From NCBI RefSeq assembly GCF_900176475.1, contig NZ_FWXX01000004.1:248001-312000 (forward strand): a stretch of DNA of 64,000 bases, in the 5' to 3' direction. Positions 18,808-27,983 of the stretch are shown in pieces (within the stretch, counting starts at the first letter, position 1; every line of letters starts with the position of its first letter). Source of the DNA: Tropicibacter naphthalenivorans (GTDB taxonomy: Bacteria > Pseudomonadota > Alphaproteobacteria > Rhodobacterales > Rhodobacteraceae). Made by a program: the position numbers and the translations under genes. Under the pieces are notes generated by a model. It saw nothing but the letters and a program-made list of their open reading frames with translations. It did no database searches and was not told the origin of the DNA.

Positions 18808-19995
18808 ATGTTTGCCCGTTTCTCTACTGCGCGCAAGGTCTTGCGCCCTGTTGCCGCTGCTCTGGCCGCGCTTGCCATCACCGCGTGTGAGCCGATTTCC
18901 CTCAACTCGACCGGGGCGGCCTCGGCCACTGGCCCCAAGATCGACCCGACCAAGCCGATCCAGGTGGCCCTGCTGGTGCCGCAATCGGACCCCGAGGCCG
19001 GCCCCATCGCCAAATCGCTGGAAAACGCCGCGCGTCTGGCCATGCAGGAACAGGACGGCGTGACCATCGACCTGCGCGTTTATGACACCGCCGGTCAAGC
19101 CGCCACCGCCGCAGCCCAAGCACAAAAGGCCGTGGACGAAGGCGCCAAGATCATCCTCGGGCCGCTGCGCGCCGATGCGGTGAACGCCGCAGGCCTCGCT
19201 GTCGCCGACGAAGGCATCAACGTCCTTGGCTTTTCCAATAACCCGGCGATCGCGGGCGGCAACGTCTTTATCCTGGGCGAGACCTTTGCCAACGTCGCAA
19301 ACCGCCTGATGGGCCACGCCAAGAAAACCGGCAAGACCGGGGCCGTGATCGTCTATTCCGACGATGTCCCCGGCCAGTTCGGCAAGATCGCCTTTGAACA
19401 AGCCGCGACCGTCAACGGCGTGCGCGTTGTCGCATCCGAACCCTATGCCCTGTCCGTCGAAGGCGTCACCTCTGCCGCCCAGCGCGCCGCGGCCACGTTG
19501 AAATCCGGCGCGGCGGACACCGTATTCCTGACGCCCGAAGCGCAAAACGCCGCGCTGCCCATGCTGCTGAACCAGCTGCCGGACAACGGCGCGGACCCGG
19601 CGCAGGTGCAATACGCCGGGCTTGGCCGTCTGGACGTGCGTCCTGATCTGTTCTCGCTGCCCGGTGCGGACGGCATCTGGTTCGCGGTCCCCGACGCCGC
19701 GCGCCGCCAAGCCTATGCGGGCCGCTACTCCAGCGTTTATAGCACCTCGGCGCACCCGCTGTCGGGCCTGGCCTATGACGGCATCTCGGCCATCGGCGCA
19801 CTCGCCAAGGCGGGACGTGGTGACGCGCTGACGGCCAAAGCCCTGACCTCGGCTAGCTTTACCGGCACGGGCGGTGTATTCCGTCTGATGAGCGACGGCA
19901 CCAACCAGCGCGCGCTGGCCATCGCCACGGTAAAAGACAAACAGATGGTGATCCTTGACCCTGCCCCCAGCAGCCTCTCCGGAGCTGGCTTCTAA
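18808..19995 (+). CDS. lppC: Penicillin-binding protein activator lipoprotein (LppC/LpoA-like)
   Basis: The 395-aa protein begins with a lipoprotein signal whose lipobox LAITAC puts the lipidated Cys at about residue 25. The mature part has a periplasmic-binding-protein-like (type I) fold: PIQVALLVPQSDPEAGPIAKSLENAARLAMQ near residue 50 and KIILGPLRADAVNAAGLAVADEGINVLGFSN near residue 114. LpoA in E. coli activates PBP1A from the outer membrane; whether alphaproteobacterial members do so is inferred. It is divergent from rsmI, as in E. coli, and its end overlaps the proposed glnD start. Confidence 0.87.
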   Translation: MFARFSTARKVLRPVAAALAALAITACEPISLNSTGAASATGPKIDPTKPIQVALLVPQSDPEAGPIAKSLENAARLAMQEQDGVTIDLRVYDTAGQAATAAAQAQKAVDEGAKIILGPLRADAVNAAGLAVADEGINVLGFSNNPAIAGGNVFILGETFANVANRLMGHAKKTGKTGAVIVYSDDVPGQFGKIAFEQAATVNGVRVVASEPYALSVEGVTSAAQRAAATLKSGAADTVFLTPEAQNAALPMLLNQLPDNGADPAQVQYAGLGRLDVRPDLFSLPGADGIWFAVPDAARRQAYAGRYSSVYSTSAHPLSGLAYDGISAIGALAKAGRGDALTAKALTSASFTGTGGVFRLMSDGTNQRALAIATVKDKQMVILDPAPSSLSGAGF

Positions 19996-22750
19996 GCCGG
20001 AAACCTTCACGCCTGACCTGATCGCTCCGGCGTGTGACATCTTTGACATCGACGGGGTGCGTGCGGCGCTGTTTGCCGCCTTCCCCGCCGGTGCCAGCGA
20101 ATCCGACATCCGCAAGATCGCCGTGGGGCTGATGTCCGACGCGCGCGACGCCGGGCGGCAAGTGATCGCCGACGCCTTTGCCGCAGAGCCATTTGGCGCG
20201 CGGCGCACCACGCGGTCCTACACCTACCTGACCGATTGCCTCGTCAAGCTGACGTTCGAAATCGCGACCCAGCACCTGCACCGCCTTGCCACCCCCACCG
20301 AGGCTGAACGCCTGTCGGTGCTGGGCGTCGGCGGCTATGGCAGGGGCGAGATGGCCCCCTTTTCCGACGTCGATCTGCTGTTCCTGACCCCCTACAAGAT
20401 CACCCCCTGGGCCGAGAGCGTCATTGAATCGATGCTCTACATCTTTTGGGATCTCAAGCTGAAGGTCGGGCATTCCTCGCGCACGATCCGCGACTGCGTG
20501 CGCCTTGGCAAAGAAGACTACACCATCCGCACCGCCATGCTGGAATGCCGCTACCTGATCGGCGACGAGCCGCTGTCGGTCGATCTCAACGACACCCTGT
20601 GGAAGGACCTCTTTACCGGCACCGAACGCGAGTTCGTCGAGGCCAAGCTAGAGGAACGCGACGCCCGCCATGAGCGGCAGGGCCAGCGCTACATGGTCGA
20701 GCCCAACGTCAAAGAGGGCAAGGGCGGCCTGCGTGATTTGCAATCGCTGTTCTGGATCATCCGCTATGTGCACCACACCGACGACGTGTCGGAACTGGTC
20801 CACAAGGGCGTGTTCCTGCCCGAGGAATACGACACCTTTACCCAAGCGGAACGGTTCCTTTGGGCGGTGCGCTGCCACATGCACCTTGTGGCCGAGCGCG
20901 CGGTGGAACAGCTGTCCTTTGACATGCAGGTCGAGGTCGCCCATCGCATGGGCTACAATGACCGTTCGGGTCGGCGCGGCGTGGAATGGTTCATGCAGGC
21001 CTATTTCCACCACGCGACCTCTGTGGGCGATCTGACGCGCATCCTGCTGACCTCGCTCGAGGCGGACCACACCAAGGGCGCCCCCCTGCTGGAGCGCATC
21101 TTTAAACGCCAGCCCAAGGTCAAGGCGGGCTACAAGGTGGTCCATGGTCGTCTCGCCATCGCCGATGACGACGCCTTCCTGTCGGACAAGCTCAACCTCT
21201 TGCGCCTCTACGAAGAAGGGCTGCGCACCGGGCTGCTGATCCACCCCGACGCCATGCGTCTGGTCAAGGCGAACCTCGACCTGATCGACGACGACTTTCG
21301 CAACGACAAGACCGCGCAAAAGCTGTTCCTTGACCTGATGCTCAAGCATGGCAACCCGGCGCGGGCGCTGACCCGGATGAACGAGCTGGGGTTCCTGGGC
21401 ACCTTCATCCCCGAATTCGAACCCATCGTGGCGATGATGCAGTTCAACATGTATCACAGCTATACGGTGGACGAGCACACCATCCAGTGCATCTGGCACC
21501 TGTCGGAAATCGAACACGGCAACCTGCTCGAAGAGCTGCCCGTCGCCTCGGATATCCTGTCCGAAGGCGTCAACCGCCGGGTGCTGTACGTGGCGCTGCT
21601 GCTGCATGACATCGGCAAGGGCCGCGACGAAGACCACGCGATCCTTGGCGCGCGCATCGCCCGCACCGTCGCCCCGCGTCTGGGCCTGAACAAGAAAGAG
21701 TCCGAGACCGTCGAATGGCTGGTGCGCTATCATCTGCTGATGTCGGACATGGCGCAGAAACGCGACATCGCCGACCCGCGCACCGTGCGCGACTTTGCCA
21801 AGGCGGTGCAGACCAAGGAACGGCTGGACCTGCTTTGTGTGCTGACCGTCTGCGACATTCGCGGCGTCGGCCCCAACGTGTGGAACAACTGGAAGGCCGC
21901 GCTGCTGCGCGCGCTCTATCGCCAGACCCGCCGCGCCCTCGAAGGCGGGATGGAAGACCTCAACCGCGAGAACCGCGGCGCCGAGGCGAAAAAGCTGCTG
22001 CGCGAGTCGCTGGAGGACTGGACCGGCACCGATCTGCGCCGCGAGACCCAGCGCCATTACGATCCGTATTGGCAGGGGCTGCACATCACCGCCCATGTGA
22101 TCTTTGCCCAGCTCTTGCGCGAGATCACCGACGACGAGATCAAGCTGGACATCCACCCCGACGAGGACCGCGACGCCACCCGCGTGTGCTTTGCCTTGCA
22201 GGACCATCCCGGCATCTTCTCGCGTCTGGCGGGGGCGCTGGCGCTGGTCGGGGCCAACGTGGTGGACGCGCGGACCTTTACCACCAAGGACGGCTACGCC
22301 ACCGCTGCCTTCTGGATTCAGGACAGCGACGGCCATCCGTATGAAGCCAGCCGCATCCCGCGCCTGCGAGACATGATCCGCAAGACCCTAATGGGCGAAG
22401 TCGTCGCGCGCGACGCAATCAAGCCCAAGGACAAGCTGAAAAAGCGCGAAAAAGCGTTCAAGGTTCCGACCCATGTCACCTTTGACAACGAAGGGTCCGA
22501 GATCTTTACGATCATCGAGGTCGACACCCGTGACCGCCCCGGCTTGCTCTACGATCTGACGCGGACCTTGGCGAATATGAACATCTACATCGCCAGCGCG
22601 GTCATCGCGACCTATGGCGAGCAGGTGGTCGACACCTTCTACGTCAAGGACATGTTCGGGCTGAAACTGCACAGCCAGGTGAAACGCGACGTGATCGAAA
22701 AGAAACTGCGCGAAGCGATCAGCGAAGGGACCGAACGCGCCTACGGCTAG
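19955..22750 (+). CDS. glnD: Bifunctional [protein-PII] uridylyltransferase / uridylyl-removing enzyme GlnD
   Basis: GlnD senses glutamine and adds or removes UMP on PII proteins. The 931-aa product has the nucleotidyltransferase motif GVGGYGRGEMAPFSDVDLL near residue 126, an HD domain (LLHDIGKGRDEDHA near 550) and two C-terminal ACT domains (about 745-820 and 850-925, with DHPGIFSRLAGAL and DRPGLLYDLTRTL). No ATG lies near the N-terminus; TTG at 19955 is the best upstream start and overlaps lppC by 41 bases. A GTG further in cannot be excluded. murJ follows after 201 bp. Confidence 0.95.
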   Translation: MTLPPAASPELASKPETFTPDLIAPACDIFDIDGVRAALFAAFPAGASESDIRKIAVGLMSDARDAGRQVIADAFAAEPFGARRTTRSYTYLTDCLVKLTFEIATQHLHRLATPTEAERLSVLGVGGYGRGEMAPFSDVDLLFLTPYKITPWAESVIESMLYIFWDLKLKVGHSSRTIRDCVRLGKEDYTIRTAMLECRYLIGDEPLSVDLNDTLWKDLFTGTEREFVEAKLEERDARHERQGQRYMVEPNVKEGKGGLRDLQSLFWIIRYVHHTDDVSELVHKGVFLPEEYDTFTQAERFLWAVRCHMHLVAERAVEQLSFDMQVEVAHRMGYNDRSGRRGVEWFMQAYFHHATSVGDLTRILLTSLEADHTKGAPLLERIFKRQPKVKAGYKVVHGRLAIADDDAFLSDKLNLLRLYEEGLRTGLLIHPDAMRLVKANLDLIDDDFRNDKTAQKLFLDLMLKHGNPARALTRMNELGFLGTFIPEFEPIVAMMQFNMYHSYTVDEHTIQCIWHLSEIEHGNLLEELPVASDILSEGVNRRVLYVALLLHDIGKGRDEDHAILGARIARTVAPRLGLNKKESETVEWLVRYHLLMSDMAQKRDIADPRTVRDFAKAVQTKERLDLLCVLTVCDIRGVGPNVWNNWKAALLRALYRQTRRALEGGMEDLNRENRGAEAKKLLRESLEDWTGTDLRRETQRHYDPYWQGLHITAHVIFAQLLREITDDEIKLDIHPDEDRDATRVCFALQDHPGIFSRLAGALALVGANVVDARTFTTKDGYATAAFWIQDSDGHPYEASRIPRLRDMIRKTLMGEVVARDAIKPKDKLKKREKAFKVPTHVTFDNEGSEIFTIIEVDTRDRPGLLYDLTRTLANMNIYIASAVIATYGEQVVDTFYVKDMFGLKLHSQVKRDVIEKKLREAISEGTERAYG

Positions 22751-22791
22751 GGCGGTCAATCGCCGGGTGCGCACCCCAACGAGCGCAAACA

Positions 22792-22821
22792 GGCCCCGAC
22801 CCGCGCGCGCTGGTCGGGGCC
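22792..22821 (+). terminator. Strong GC hairpin downstream of glnD
   Basis: GGCCCCGACC and GGTCGGGGCC form a perfect 10-bp stem with a 10-base loop, 41 bp after the glnD stop. There is no T-run after it, so it may work as an RNA end-protecting or Rho-assisted element rather than a classic terminator. Confidence 0.5.
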
Positions 22822-22951
22822 GCGCCCTGAATAGGCCGTCCATGCGCAGTGAAATCGCGCAGTTTTCACGCTGGGGGCCGCCGCGCGGCTGCGCCCCCTA
22901 TCCAACCCCAGAGCGATCCGCTAAGCCTGCGCCAAGCAAGAGGCTGAGCAC

Positions 22952-24496
22952 ATGAAACCCATCAAGCTGATTTCCGGCGTCATGACCGTCGGGTTCTGGA
23001 CCCTTGCGTCACGCGTTCTGGGCGTGGTGCGCGAAGTCATGATCCTTGCGCTGATCGGGCCGGGGCCGGTGATGGATGCCTTTGTGGCCGCCTTTCGCCT
23101 GCCCAACATGTTCCGCCGCTTCTTTGCCGAAGGCGCGTTCAACGCCGCCTTTGTGCCGATGTTCTCCAAGAAATACGAAGGCGAAGAAGACCCGCTAGTC
23201 TTTGCCCGAGACGCTTTGAACGGGCTGGCGTTTTGCCTGCTGATCCTGACCGCCTTGGCGCTGATTTTCATGCCCGCGCTGGTCTATGCCACGGCCGGGG
23301 GCTTTGCCGGGGATGCGCGGTTTGACCTGACCGTGGGCTTTGGCCGCATCGTCTTTCCCTATATCCTGCTGATCTCACTGGCGGCGCTGTTTTCGGGCGC
23401 TTTGAACGCCGCGGGGTACTTTGCCGCCGCCGCCGCTGCGCCGGTTTTGCTGAACATTCTCGTCTGTAGCGCCATGACGATTGGCTACGTCCTCGGCGGT
23501 GAAATCATCCTGTGGCTGATCTGGACCGTGCCCTTGGCGGGTGTCGCGCAATTGGCCGTGGTCTGGGTCGCCGCCGAGCGGGCGGGCATCCGCCTGCGCC
23601 CCGGTCGCCCGCGCTGGACCCCCGACATGAAGCGCCTGCTGGTCGTCGCCATTCCCGCCGCGCTGGCAGGGGGCGTGATGCAGGTGAACTTGCTGGTTGG
23701 CCAACAGGTTGCGAGCCATTTCGATAGCGCCGTCGGTTGGCTCTATGCCGCCGATCGCCTGTACCAGTTGCCGCTGGGCGTGGTGGGCATCGCCGTCGGC
23801 ATCGTGCTGCTGCCGGACCTGTCGCGCCGCCTCAAGGCGCAGGACGACGCGGGCGCGCGCAACGCCTTTTCCCGCGCCGGAGAGCTGTCGCTGGCGATCA
23901 CCGTGCCCTGCGCGGTGGCGCTGGTGGTGATCCCTCTGCCGCTGGTGTCGGTCCTGTTCGAGCGCGGTGCCACGACCCGCGCCGACAGTCAGGCCATCGC
24001 GCTGGCGGTGGCGATCTACGGCCTCGGGCTGCCCGCATTCGTGCTGCAAAAGGTGCTGCAACCGCTGTTCTTCGCCCGCGAAGACACCCGCAGCCCGTTC
24101 CATTACGCGGTCTGGGCCATGGTGCTGAACGCCGCCGTTGCCATCGGCCTTGCGCCCGTCATCGGCTGGACCGCCTCGGCCATTGCCACCACCCTCGCGG
24201 GCTGGACCATGGTCGCGCAACTGGCCTATGGCGCACGCAAAATGGGCGAAGTCGCGCACTTCGATGCCCGGTTTTTCACCCGTTTGTGGCGGATCGTGGC
24301 AGCATCGGCGGTGATGGGCGGGGTTCTTTGGGGCGCACAGGAACTGATGATGCCCGTGCTGAGTATGTCCTATGTACGATATGCGGCTCTTGCTGTTCTG
24401 ATCGCCATCGGCATTGTGGCTTATGCCGTTGCGGGTCAGATGCTGGGGGCCTTTGGCATGGCCGAACTGCGCGGGATCGTCCGGCGCAGAAAATAA
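22952..24496 (+). CDS. murJ: Lipid II flippase MurJ
   Basis: MurJ moves lipid II across the inner membrane for peptidoglycan synthesis. The 514-aa protein has about 14 membrane helices. The N-terminus MKPIKLISGVMTVGFWTLASRVLGVVREVMI and the segment DAFVAAFRLPNMFRRFFAEGAFNAAFVPMF are signature MurJ sequence, and the essential Arg positions in the first helices are present (SRVLG, FRLPN, FRRFF). It sits between glnD and the PLD gene, which begins 9 bp after its stop and is probably co-transcribed. Confidence 0.96.
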   Translation: MKPIKLISGVMTVGFWTLASRVLGVVREVMILALIGPGPVMDAFVAAFRLPNMFRRFFAEGAFNAAFVPMFSKKYEGEEDPLVFARDALNGLAFCLLILTALALIFMPALVYATAGGFAGDARFDLTVGFGRIVFPYILLISLAALFSGALNAAGYFAAAAAAPVLLNILVCSAMTIGYVLGGEIILWLIWTVPLAGVAQLAVVWVAAERAGIRLRPGRPRWTPDMKRLLVVAIPAALAGGVMQVNLLVGQQVASHFDSAVGWLYAADRLYQLPLGVVGIAVGIVLLPDLSRRLKAQDDAGARNAFSRAGELSLAITVPCAVALVVIPLPLVSVLFERGATTRADSQAIALAVAIYGLGLPAFVLQKVLQPLFFAREDTRSPFHYAVWAMVLNAAVAIGLAPVIGWTASAIATTLAGWTMVAQLAYGARKMGEVAHFDARFFTRLWRIVAASAVMGGVLWGAQELMMPVLSMSYVRYAALAVLIAIGIVAYAVAGQMLGAFGMAELRGIVRRRK

Positions 24497-24505
24497 GGGG
24501 ACACA

Positions 24506-25987
24506 ATGACGCTCACACCGCTGATTACCGCCGAAGAGGGCTTTCCCGCCATGGAACGCCTTGTGGCATCGGCCCGCGAAGAGCTGCTTTTGTCGTTTCG
24601 CATCATCGACCCGCGCACCCGTCTGCGCGCGCCGGAATTGCTGGAAATGGGGCTGGAAACCTGGGCCGATCTGATCGCTTGGGTCACGCGCAAAGGCGTG
24701 CGTCTGCGGCTGCTGATTGCCGATTTCGATCCGCTGTTCATCCGTGATCTGCATCGGAACGCGTGGGTCTGCGCGTCGCAATTTGCCGATGTGGTTCAGG
24801 GGGATACGCAGATTCTGTGTGCTCCGCACGGGCAGCGCGCCGGGTCGGTCTGGCGTTTGTTCATGCGTGGGCGCATCCGGCAGGCCATGCGCGAGTTGCA
24901 AAAGCAAGACCCGACCCAGCTGACCCCGGTCGAACGGCTGTTCCTCAAGGCGGGGCCGGTGCTGCGCCCGGTGACGCTGCACCAGAAATTCGCCATCGCC
25001 GACGGCAAACGCTGCGTGATCGGCGGCCTCGACATCAACGAGCGGCGCTTTGACACCAAGGACCACGACCGCGCGCCTGATCAGACGTGGCACGATTTGT
25101 CCGTGGCGATCGAGGACGACGACTTTGCCGCCTCGCTGGCCGGGCATTTCGCCGAAGTCTGGAACGCCGCGATGGCCTGCGGCGGGGCCTCCATGGCCGA
25201 GCGTGCGGCGCAGATGCCCGCCAGCGCCCGCGCACAAGGCCGTGCCGATCTACGCGTTTTGCGGACCTTTTCCAGCCCCTGCGAAGGCGCCGCCCGCCTG
25301 TCGCCGCAGCCCCGCATCACCGAGCATGAGACCGCCCTGATCAAGCTGTTCCAGGAGGCCGAGCGCTTTATCTACATCGAGACGCAGTTCCTGCGGCACG
25401 CGCCGCTGACCGATGCGCTGGTTGCCGCCGCGGCCCGCGCGCCGGACCTGCATCTGGTGGTGATCCTGCCCGCCGCCGCCGACCGCGTGCTGTTCGACGA
25501 GGATTACAGCTGGGACGCCCGTCACGCCCACGGCCTGCAAATGCGCCAGCTTGACCGGCTGCAACAGGCCTTTGGCCCCCGGCTGGCACTGCTGACGCCG
25601 GTGCAACCGCATGAGGCCGCCCCGAGCGATCCCGCCGTCGATGGCGCGGGGCCGGTGTACCTGCATTCCAAGGTCACTTTGGTCGATGACAGCGCCGCGA
25701 TCATCGGCTCGGCCAACCTCAACGGGCGGTCCATGCGCTGGGACACAGAGGCGTCGGCCCTGATCCGCAACGGCGATTTCGCCGCCAACCTGCTGGACCG
25801 TCTGGGGCAGAAATGGCTGCGTCTCGACGGGGCCGATCTGCGTGACGCCCGCACGTGGCAAACCCGCGCCGAGGCCGAGGCCACCCGCGCGCCGGACAGC
25901 CGCGAAGCCTTTGTCCTGCCCTTCCCCATGGCTGCGGGGCACAAGTTTGCGCGCAAGATGATGTTCCTGCCCGCTGACATGTTTTAG
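24506..25987 (+). CDS. Phospholipase D-like protein with two HKD motifs
   Basis: The 493-aa protein has two phospholipase D motifs: HQKFAIAD at H159 followed by GGLDINERRFD, and HSKVTLVDD at H387 followed by GSANLNGRSMRWDTE. The two-motif layout is that of phospholipases and cardiolipin-synthase-like transphosphatidylases. There is no N-terminal membrane pair as in classical cardiolipin synthases and no signal peptide, so a cytosolic or peripheral enzyme acting on phosphatidyl lipids is likely. AGGGG precedes the ATG, 9 bp after murJ. Substrate is not predictable. Confidence 0.9.
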   Translation: MTLTPLITAEEGFPAMERLVASAREELLLSFRIIDPRTRLRAPELLEMGLETWADLIAWVTRKGVRLRLLIADFDPLFIRDLHRNAWVCASQFADVVQGDTQILCAPHGQRAGSVWRLFMRGRIRQAMRELQKQDPTQLTPVERLFLKAGPVLRPVTLHQKFAIADGKRCVIGGLDINERRFDTKDHDRAPDQTWHDLSVAIEDDDFAASLAGHFAEVWNAAMACGGASMAERAAQMPASARAQGRADLRVLRTFSSPCEGAARLSPQPRITEHETALIKLFQEAERFIYIETQFLRHAPLTDALVAAAARAPDLHLVVILPAAADRVLFDEDYSWDARHAHGLQMRQLDRLQQAFGPRLALLTPVQPHEAAPSDPAVDGAGPVYLHSKVTLVDDSAAIIGSANLNGRSMRWDTEASALIRNGDFAANLLDRLGQKWLRLDGADLRDARTWQTRAEAEATRAPDSREAFVLPFPMAAGHKFARKMMFLPADMF

Positions 25988-25999
25988 GGTCAAACCCTC

Positions 26000-26026
26000 G
26001 GAAAATCCGAACAATTCCGGTTTTCC
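26000..26026 (+). terminator. Hairpin after the PLD gene, possible terminator
   Basis: GGAAAATC pairs with GGTTTTCC (one G-U pair, one inner mismatch) 12 bp after the PLD stop. Only TTACC follows, so termination is uncertain. Confidence 0.4.
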
Positions 26027-26051
26027 TTACCGTGTAGTCAAAAATTAACCT

Positions 26052-26076
26052 CTGTAAACGGAGCCCAGTTTTACAG
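26052..26076 (+). promoter_or_regulatory. Hairpin at the ribosome site of the RTX gene
   Basis: CTGTAAAC and GTTTTACAG pair with a single bulged T around an 8-base loop. The 3' arm runs into the AGGAG site (26075-26079) of the RTX gene, so folding could limit translation initiation. Confidence 0.4.
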
Positions 26077-26087
26077 GAGAGTTTTTC

Positions 26088-27167
26088 ATGGCCAACTATC
26101 TGGGCGACAACAACGGCAACATTTTATCGGGCACCGCGGATGCGGACAGCATCGTTGGCATGGGCGGCAACGATCAAATCTACGGTCTGACCGGCAATGA
26201 CTTCCTCGATGGAGGGGCCGACAACGACACGCTGGCGGGCGGCGTGGGGAATGACACCGTTGCAGGTGACAGCGGCAATGACGCCATCGAGATTGGCCTT
26301 GGCGACGACTACATCGACGCAGGCGACGGCGTCGACACCATGTATGTCGGCTATTACGACAACCTGCAGGGCCAGGGCGCGGTGTCCATCAACATGAACG
26401 CCACCGGCGCGCAGGCCACGGGCGGTGCGGGCACCGATACGCTGCTGAACTTTGAGAACTTTACCTACTTCAACCTTGACGGTCTGCGCGTGGTTGGCAC
26501 GCCGGGGGACAACCGCTTTTCTTCGCTCAACACCACGTCGGATGACAAGATCTTTGGCCTTGGCGGCAACGACTACGCGCTGCTGGGCGGCGGCAATGAC
26601 ACCATGCTGGGCGGCGATGGCCAGGACACCATGCACGGCGGCGACGGCAACGACCGGCTGTACGGTGGTGGTCTCAGCGATCAGGTCTACGGCGGCAATG
26701 GCAACGACTTTGTCGACGGCGGCGCGCATCACGATCTGGTGCGTGGTGACGCCGGCAACGACGTGCTGCGCGGCGGCACGGGCATTGACGCGCTCGAAGG
26801 CGGTGCAGGCCGTGACATCATGTGGGGCGGCGACGGCGCGGGCGCGGACTTCGCCAAGGACAGCTTTGTCTTTACCGACACCAGCGAAAGCGGCCTTGGC
26901 GCGGCGCGCGATGTGATCCGCGACTTTGAGCAGGGCTATGACGTGGTTCACCTAAGCAACATCGACGCCGATATTGCCACCTCGGGCGACCAAGCCTTTA
27001 CCCTGATTGGCAACGCTCAGTTTTCCGGCACCGCGGGTGAGCTGCGCGCCGTGGTCCACGGCAGCAACACCTTGCTGAAAATGGACGTCGATGGCGACGG
27101 CAGCTCGGACATGGATATCCTGCTGAACGGCGCGTTCACCCTGACCGCCGACGACTTTGTGCTGTAA
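26088..27167 (+). CDS. RTX-type calcium-binding repeat protein, probably type I secreted
   Basis: The 359-aa acidic protein is built from GGxGxDxux nonapeptide repeats in two blocks, about residues 28-85 (GGNDQIYGL, GGADNDTLAGG) and 155-250 (GGNDYALLGGGNDTMLGGDGQ). A non-repeat segment lies between them at about 87-150. The C-terminal 100 residues (AKDSFVFTDTSESGLGAARDVIRDFEQGYDVVHLSNIDA) match the serralysin-like C-terminal domain that carries type I secretion signals. No protease or lipase domain is visible, and no ABC/HlyD exporter genes lie nearby. Repeats bind calcium outside the cell in this family. Role unknown. Confidence 0.88.
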   Translation: MANYLGDNNGNILSGTADADSIVGMGGNDQIYGLTGNDFLDGGADNDTLAGGVGNDTVAGDSGNDAIEIGLGDDYIDAGDGVDTMYVGYYDNLQGQGAVSINMNATGAQATGGAGTDTLLNFENFTYFNLDGLRVVGTPGDNRFSSLNTTSDDKIFGLGGNDYALLGGGNDTMLGGDGQDTMHGGDGNDRLYGGGLSDQVYGGNGNDFVDGGAHHDLVRGDAGNDVLRGGTGIDALEGGAGRDIMWGGDGAGADFAKDSFVFTDTSESGLGAARDVIRDFEQGYDVVHLSNIDADIATSGDQAFTLIGNAQFSGTAGELRAVVHGSNTLLKMDVDGDGSSDMDILLNGAFTLTADDFVL

Positions 27168-27191
27168 GGCGCGGGTATCTTAACCAGTTTC

Positions 27192-27213
27192 GGGGGCCGC
27201 TTGGCCCCCTTTT
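27192..27213 (+). terminator. Intrinsic terminator of the RTX gene
   Basis: GGGGGCC, loop GCTT, GGCCCCC, then TTTT. It lies 25 bp after the RTX stop and just before the convergent rhomboid gene. Confidence 0.85.
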
Positions 27214-27218
27214 GCCGT

Positions 27219-27908
27219 TCAGCGCCGCCGGATCACGTTCAGCGCGTGCGCCCAGCCGCCCGGCGCAAGAACGATGGCCAACCCAAAGCCGCAAGCAAAG
27301 GCGAACAAGTCGGCCAACCATTCGGTTCCCTGACGCCCGGTCCCCAGCCACATGATCAACTGGATCACCGCCAGCGCGCCGATCAAGGCAAAGGCCCGAA
27401 ACGGCGGCGCGCCTTTGCGCTTGAGCTTTTGGAACAGCAAAAAGGTGAAGGCCCCGATCAGGCCGTAGGCACCGGGATAGGCCCCCGCCAAGATGCGCGG
27501 ATCGTCCAGAACCAGCCCCCAGCACAGCGCACCCACCGCCGAGGACACAAAGAAAATCGCGAGAAACCCGAGGTTGCCCACCACTTCGGCCACCGCCTTG
27601 CCCAGGGCCAGCGTCAGCACCATGCCGAACAGCGCGTGGGAAAAGGCGACGTGCAAAAACGCATAGGTGACAAAGCGCGCCAGATGCTCGATCGGCCAGA
27701 CGCCGTTCTCGACCATCCAGTCGAACACCGTGCCGGAAAAGCCATAGGCCTCAAGCGCGCCGGTGCGCCATCCCACCGCCCCCGGCCCGCCGATCAACGA
27801 CCGTTCGCCAAGGCTAAAGGCGGCTTCGATGCCCATCATCACCACGAACAGCCCCAGCACGGCGGGGGGCAACGGGTTCACCGGGGCTTCGTTATGCGGG
27901 TGCTGCAT
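27219..27908 (-). CDS. Rhomboid-family membrane protein lacking catalytic residues
   Basis: The 229-aa inner-membrane protein has about six helices in the rhomboid order. TM2 holds LHVAFSHALFGM, matching the H-x4-H-x3-N pattern with H86 and H91 but Gly at the Asn position. The active-site motif GxSG reads GAYG at 146-149, so Tyr148 replaces the nucleophilic Ser, and the last helix has LADLFAFACGFG where the catalytic His is expected. It is therefore probably a proteolytically dead rhomboid that binds or guides membrane proteins. AAGAAAGG precedes the ATG. It diverges from trpS with a 75-bp gap. Confidence 0.8.
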   Translation of the reverse strand: MQHPHNEAPVNPLPPAVLGLFVVMMGIEAAFSLGERSLIGGPGAVGWRTGALEAYGFSGTVFDWMVENGVWPIEHLARFVTYAFLHVAFSHALFGMVLTLALGKAVAEVVGNLGFLAIFFVSSAVGALCWGLVLDDPRILAGAYPGAYGLIGAFTFLLFQKLKRKGAPPFRAFALIGALAVIQLIMWLGTGRQGTEWLADLFAFACGFGLAIVLAPGGWAHALNVIRRR

Positions 27909-27983
27909 CGGATGGCCTTTCTTGACGCGCTCACGCCCCCTCGGTAAGCCACTTGGATTGAAACTTCCAGACGGAGTAAGCCC

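Noticed and set aside
18568..20211. 547-codon minus-strand frame across rsmI, lppC and glnD
   Set aside because: Its C-terminal part is the out-of-frame mirror of real genes and it would run through a divergent promoter region.
26100..26860. Tandem DNA repeats in the RTX gene as a CRISPR or satellite array
   Set aside because: The periodicity comes from coding GGxGxD repeats of about 27 bases with diverged codons, not from conserved repeats and unique spacers.
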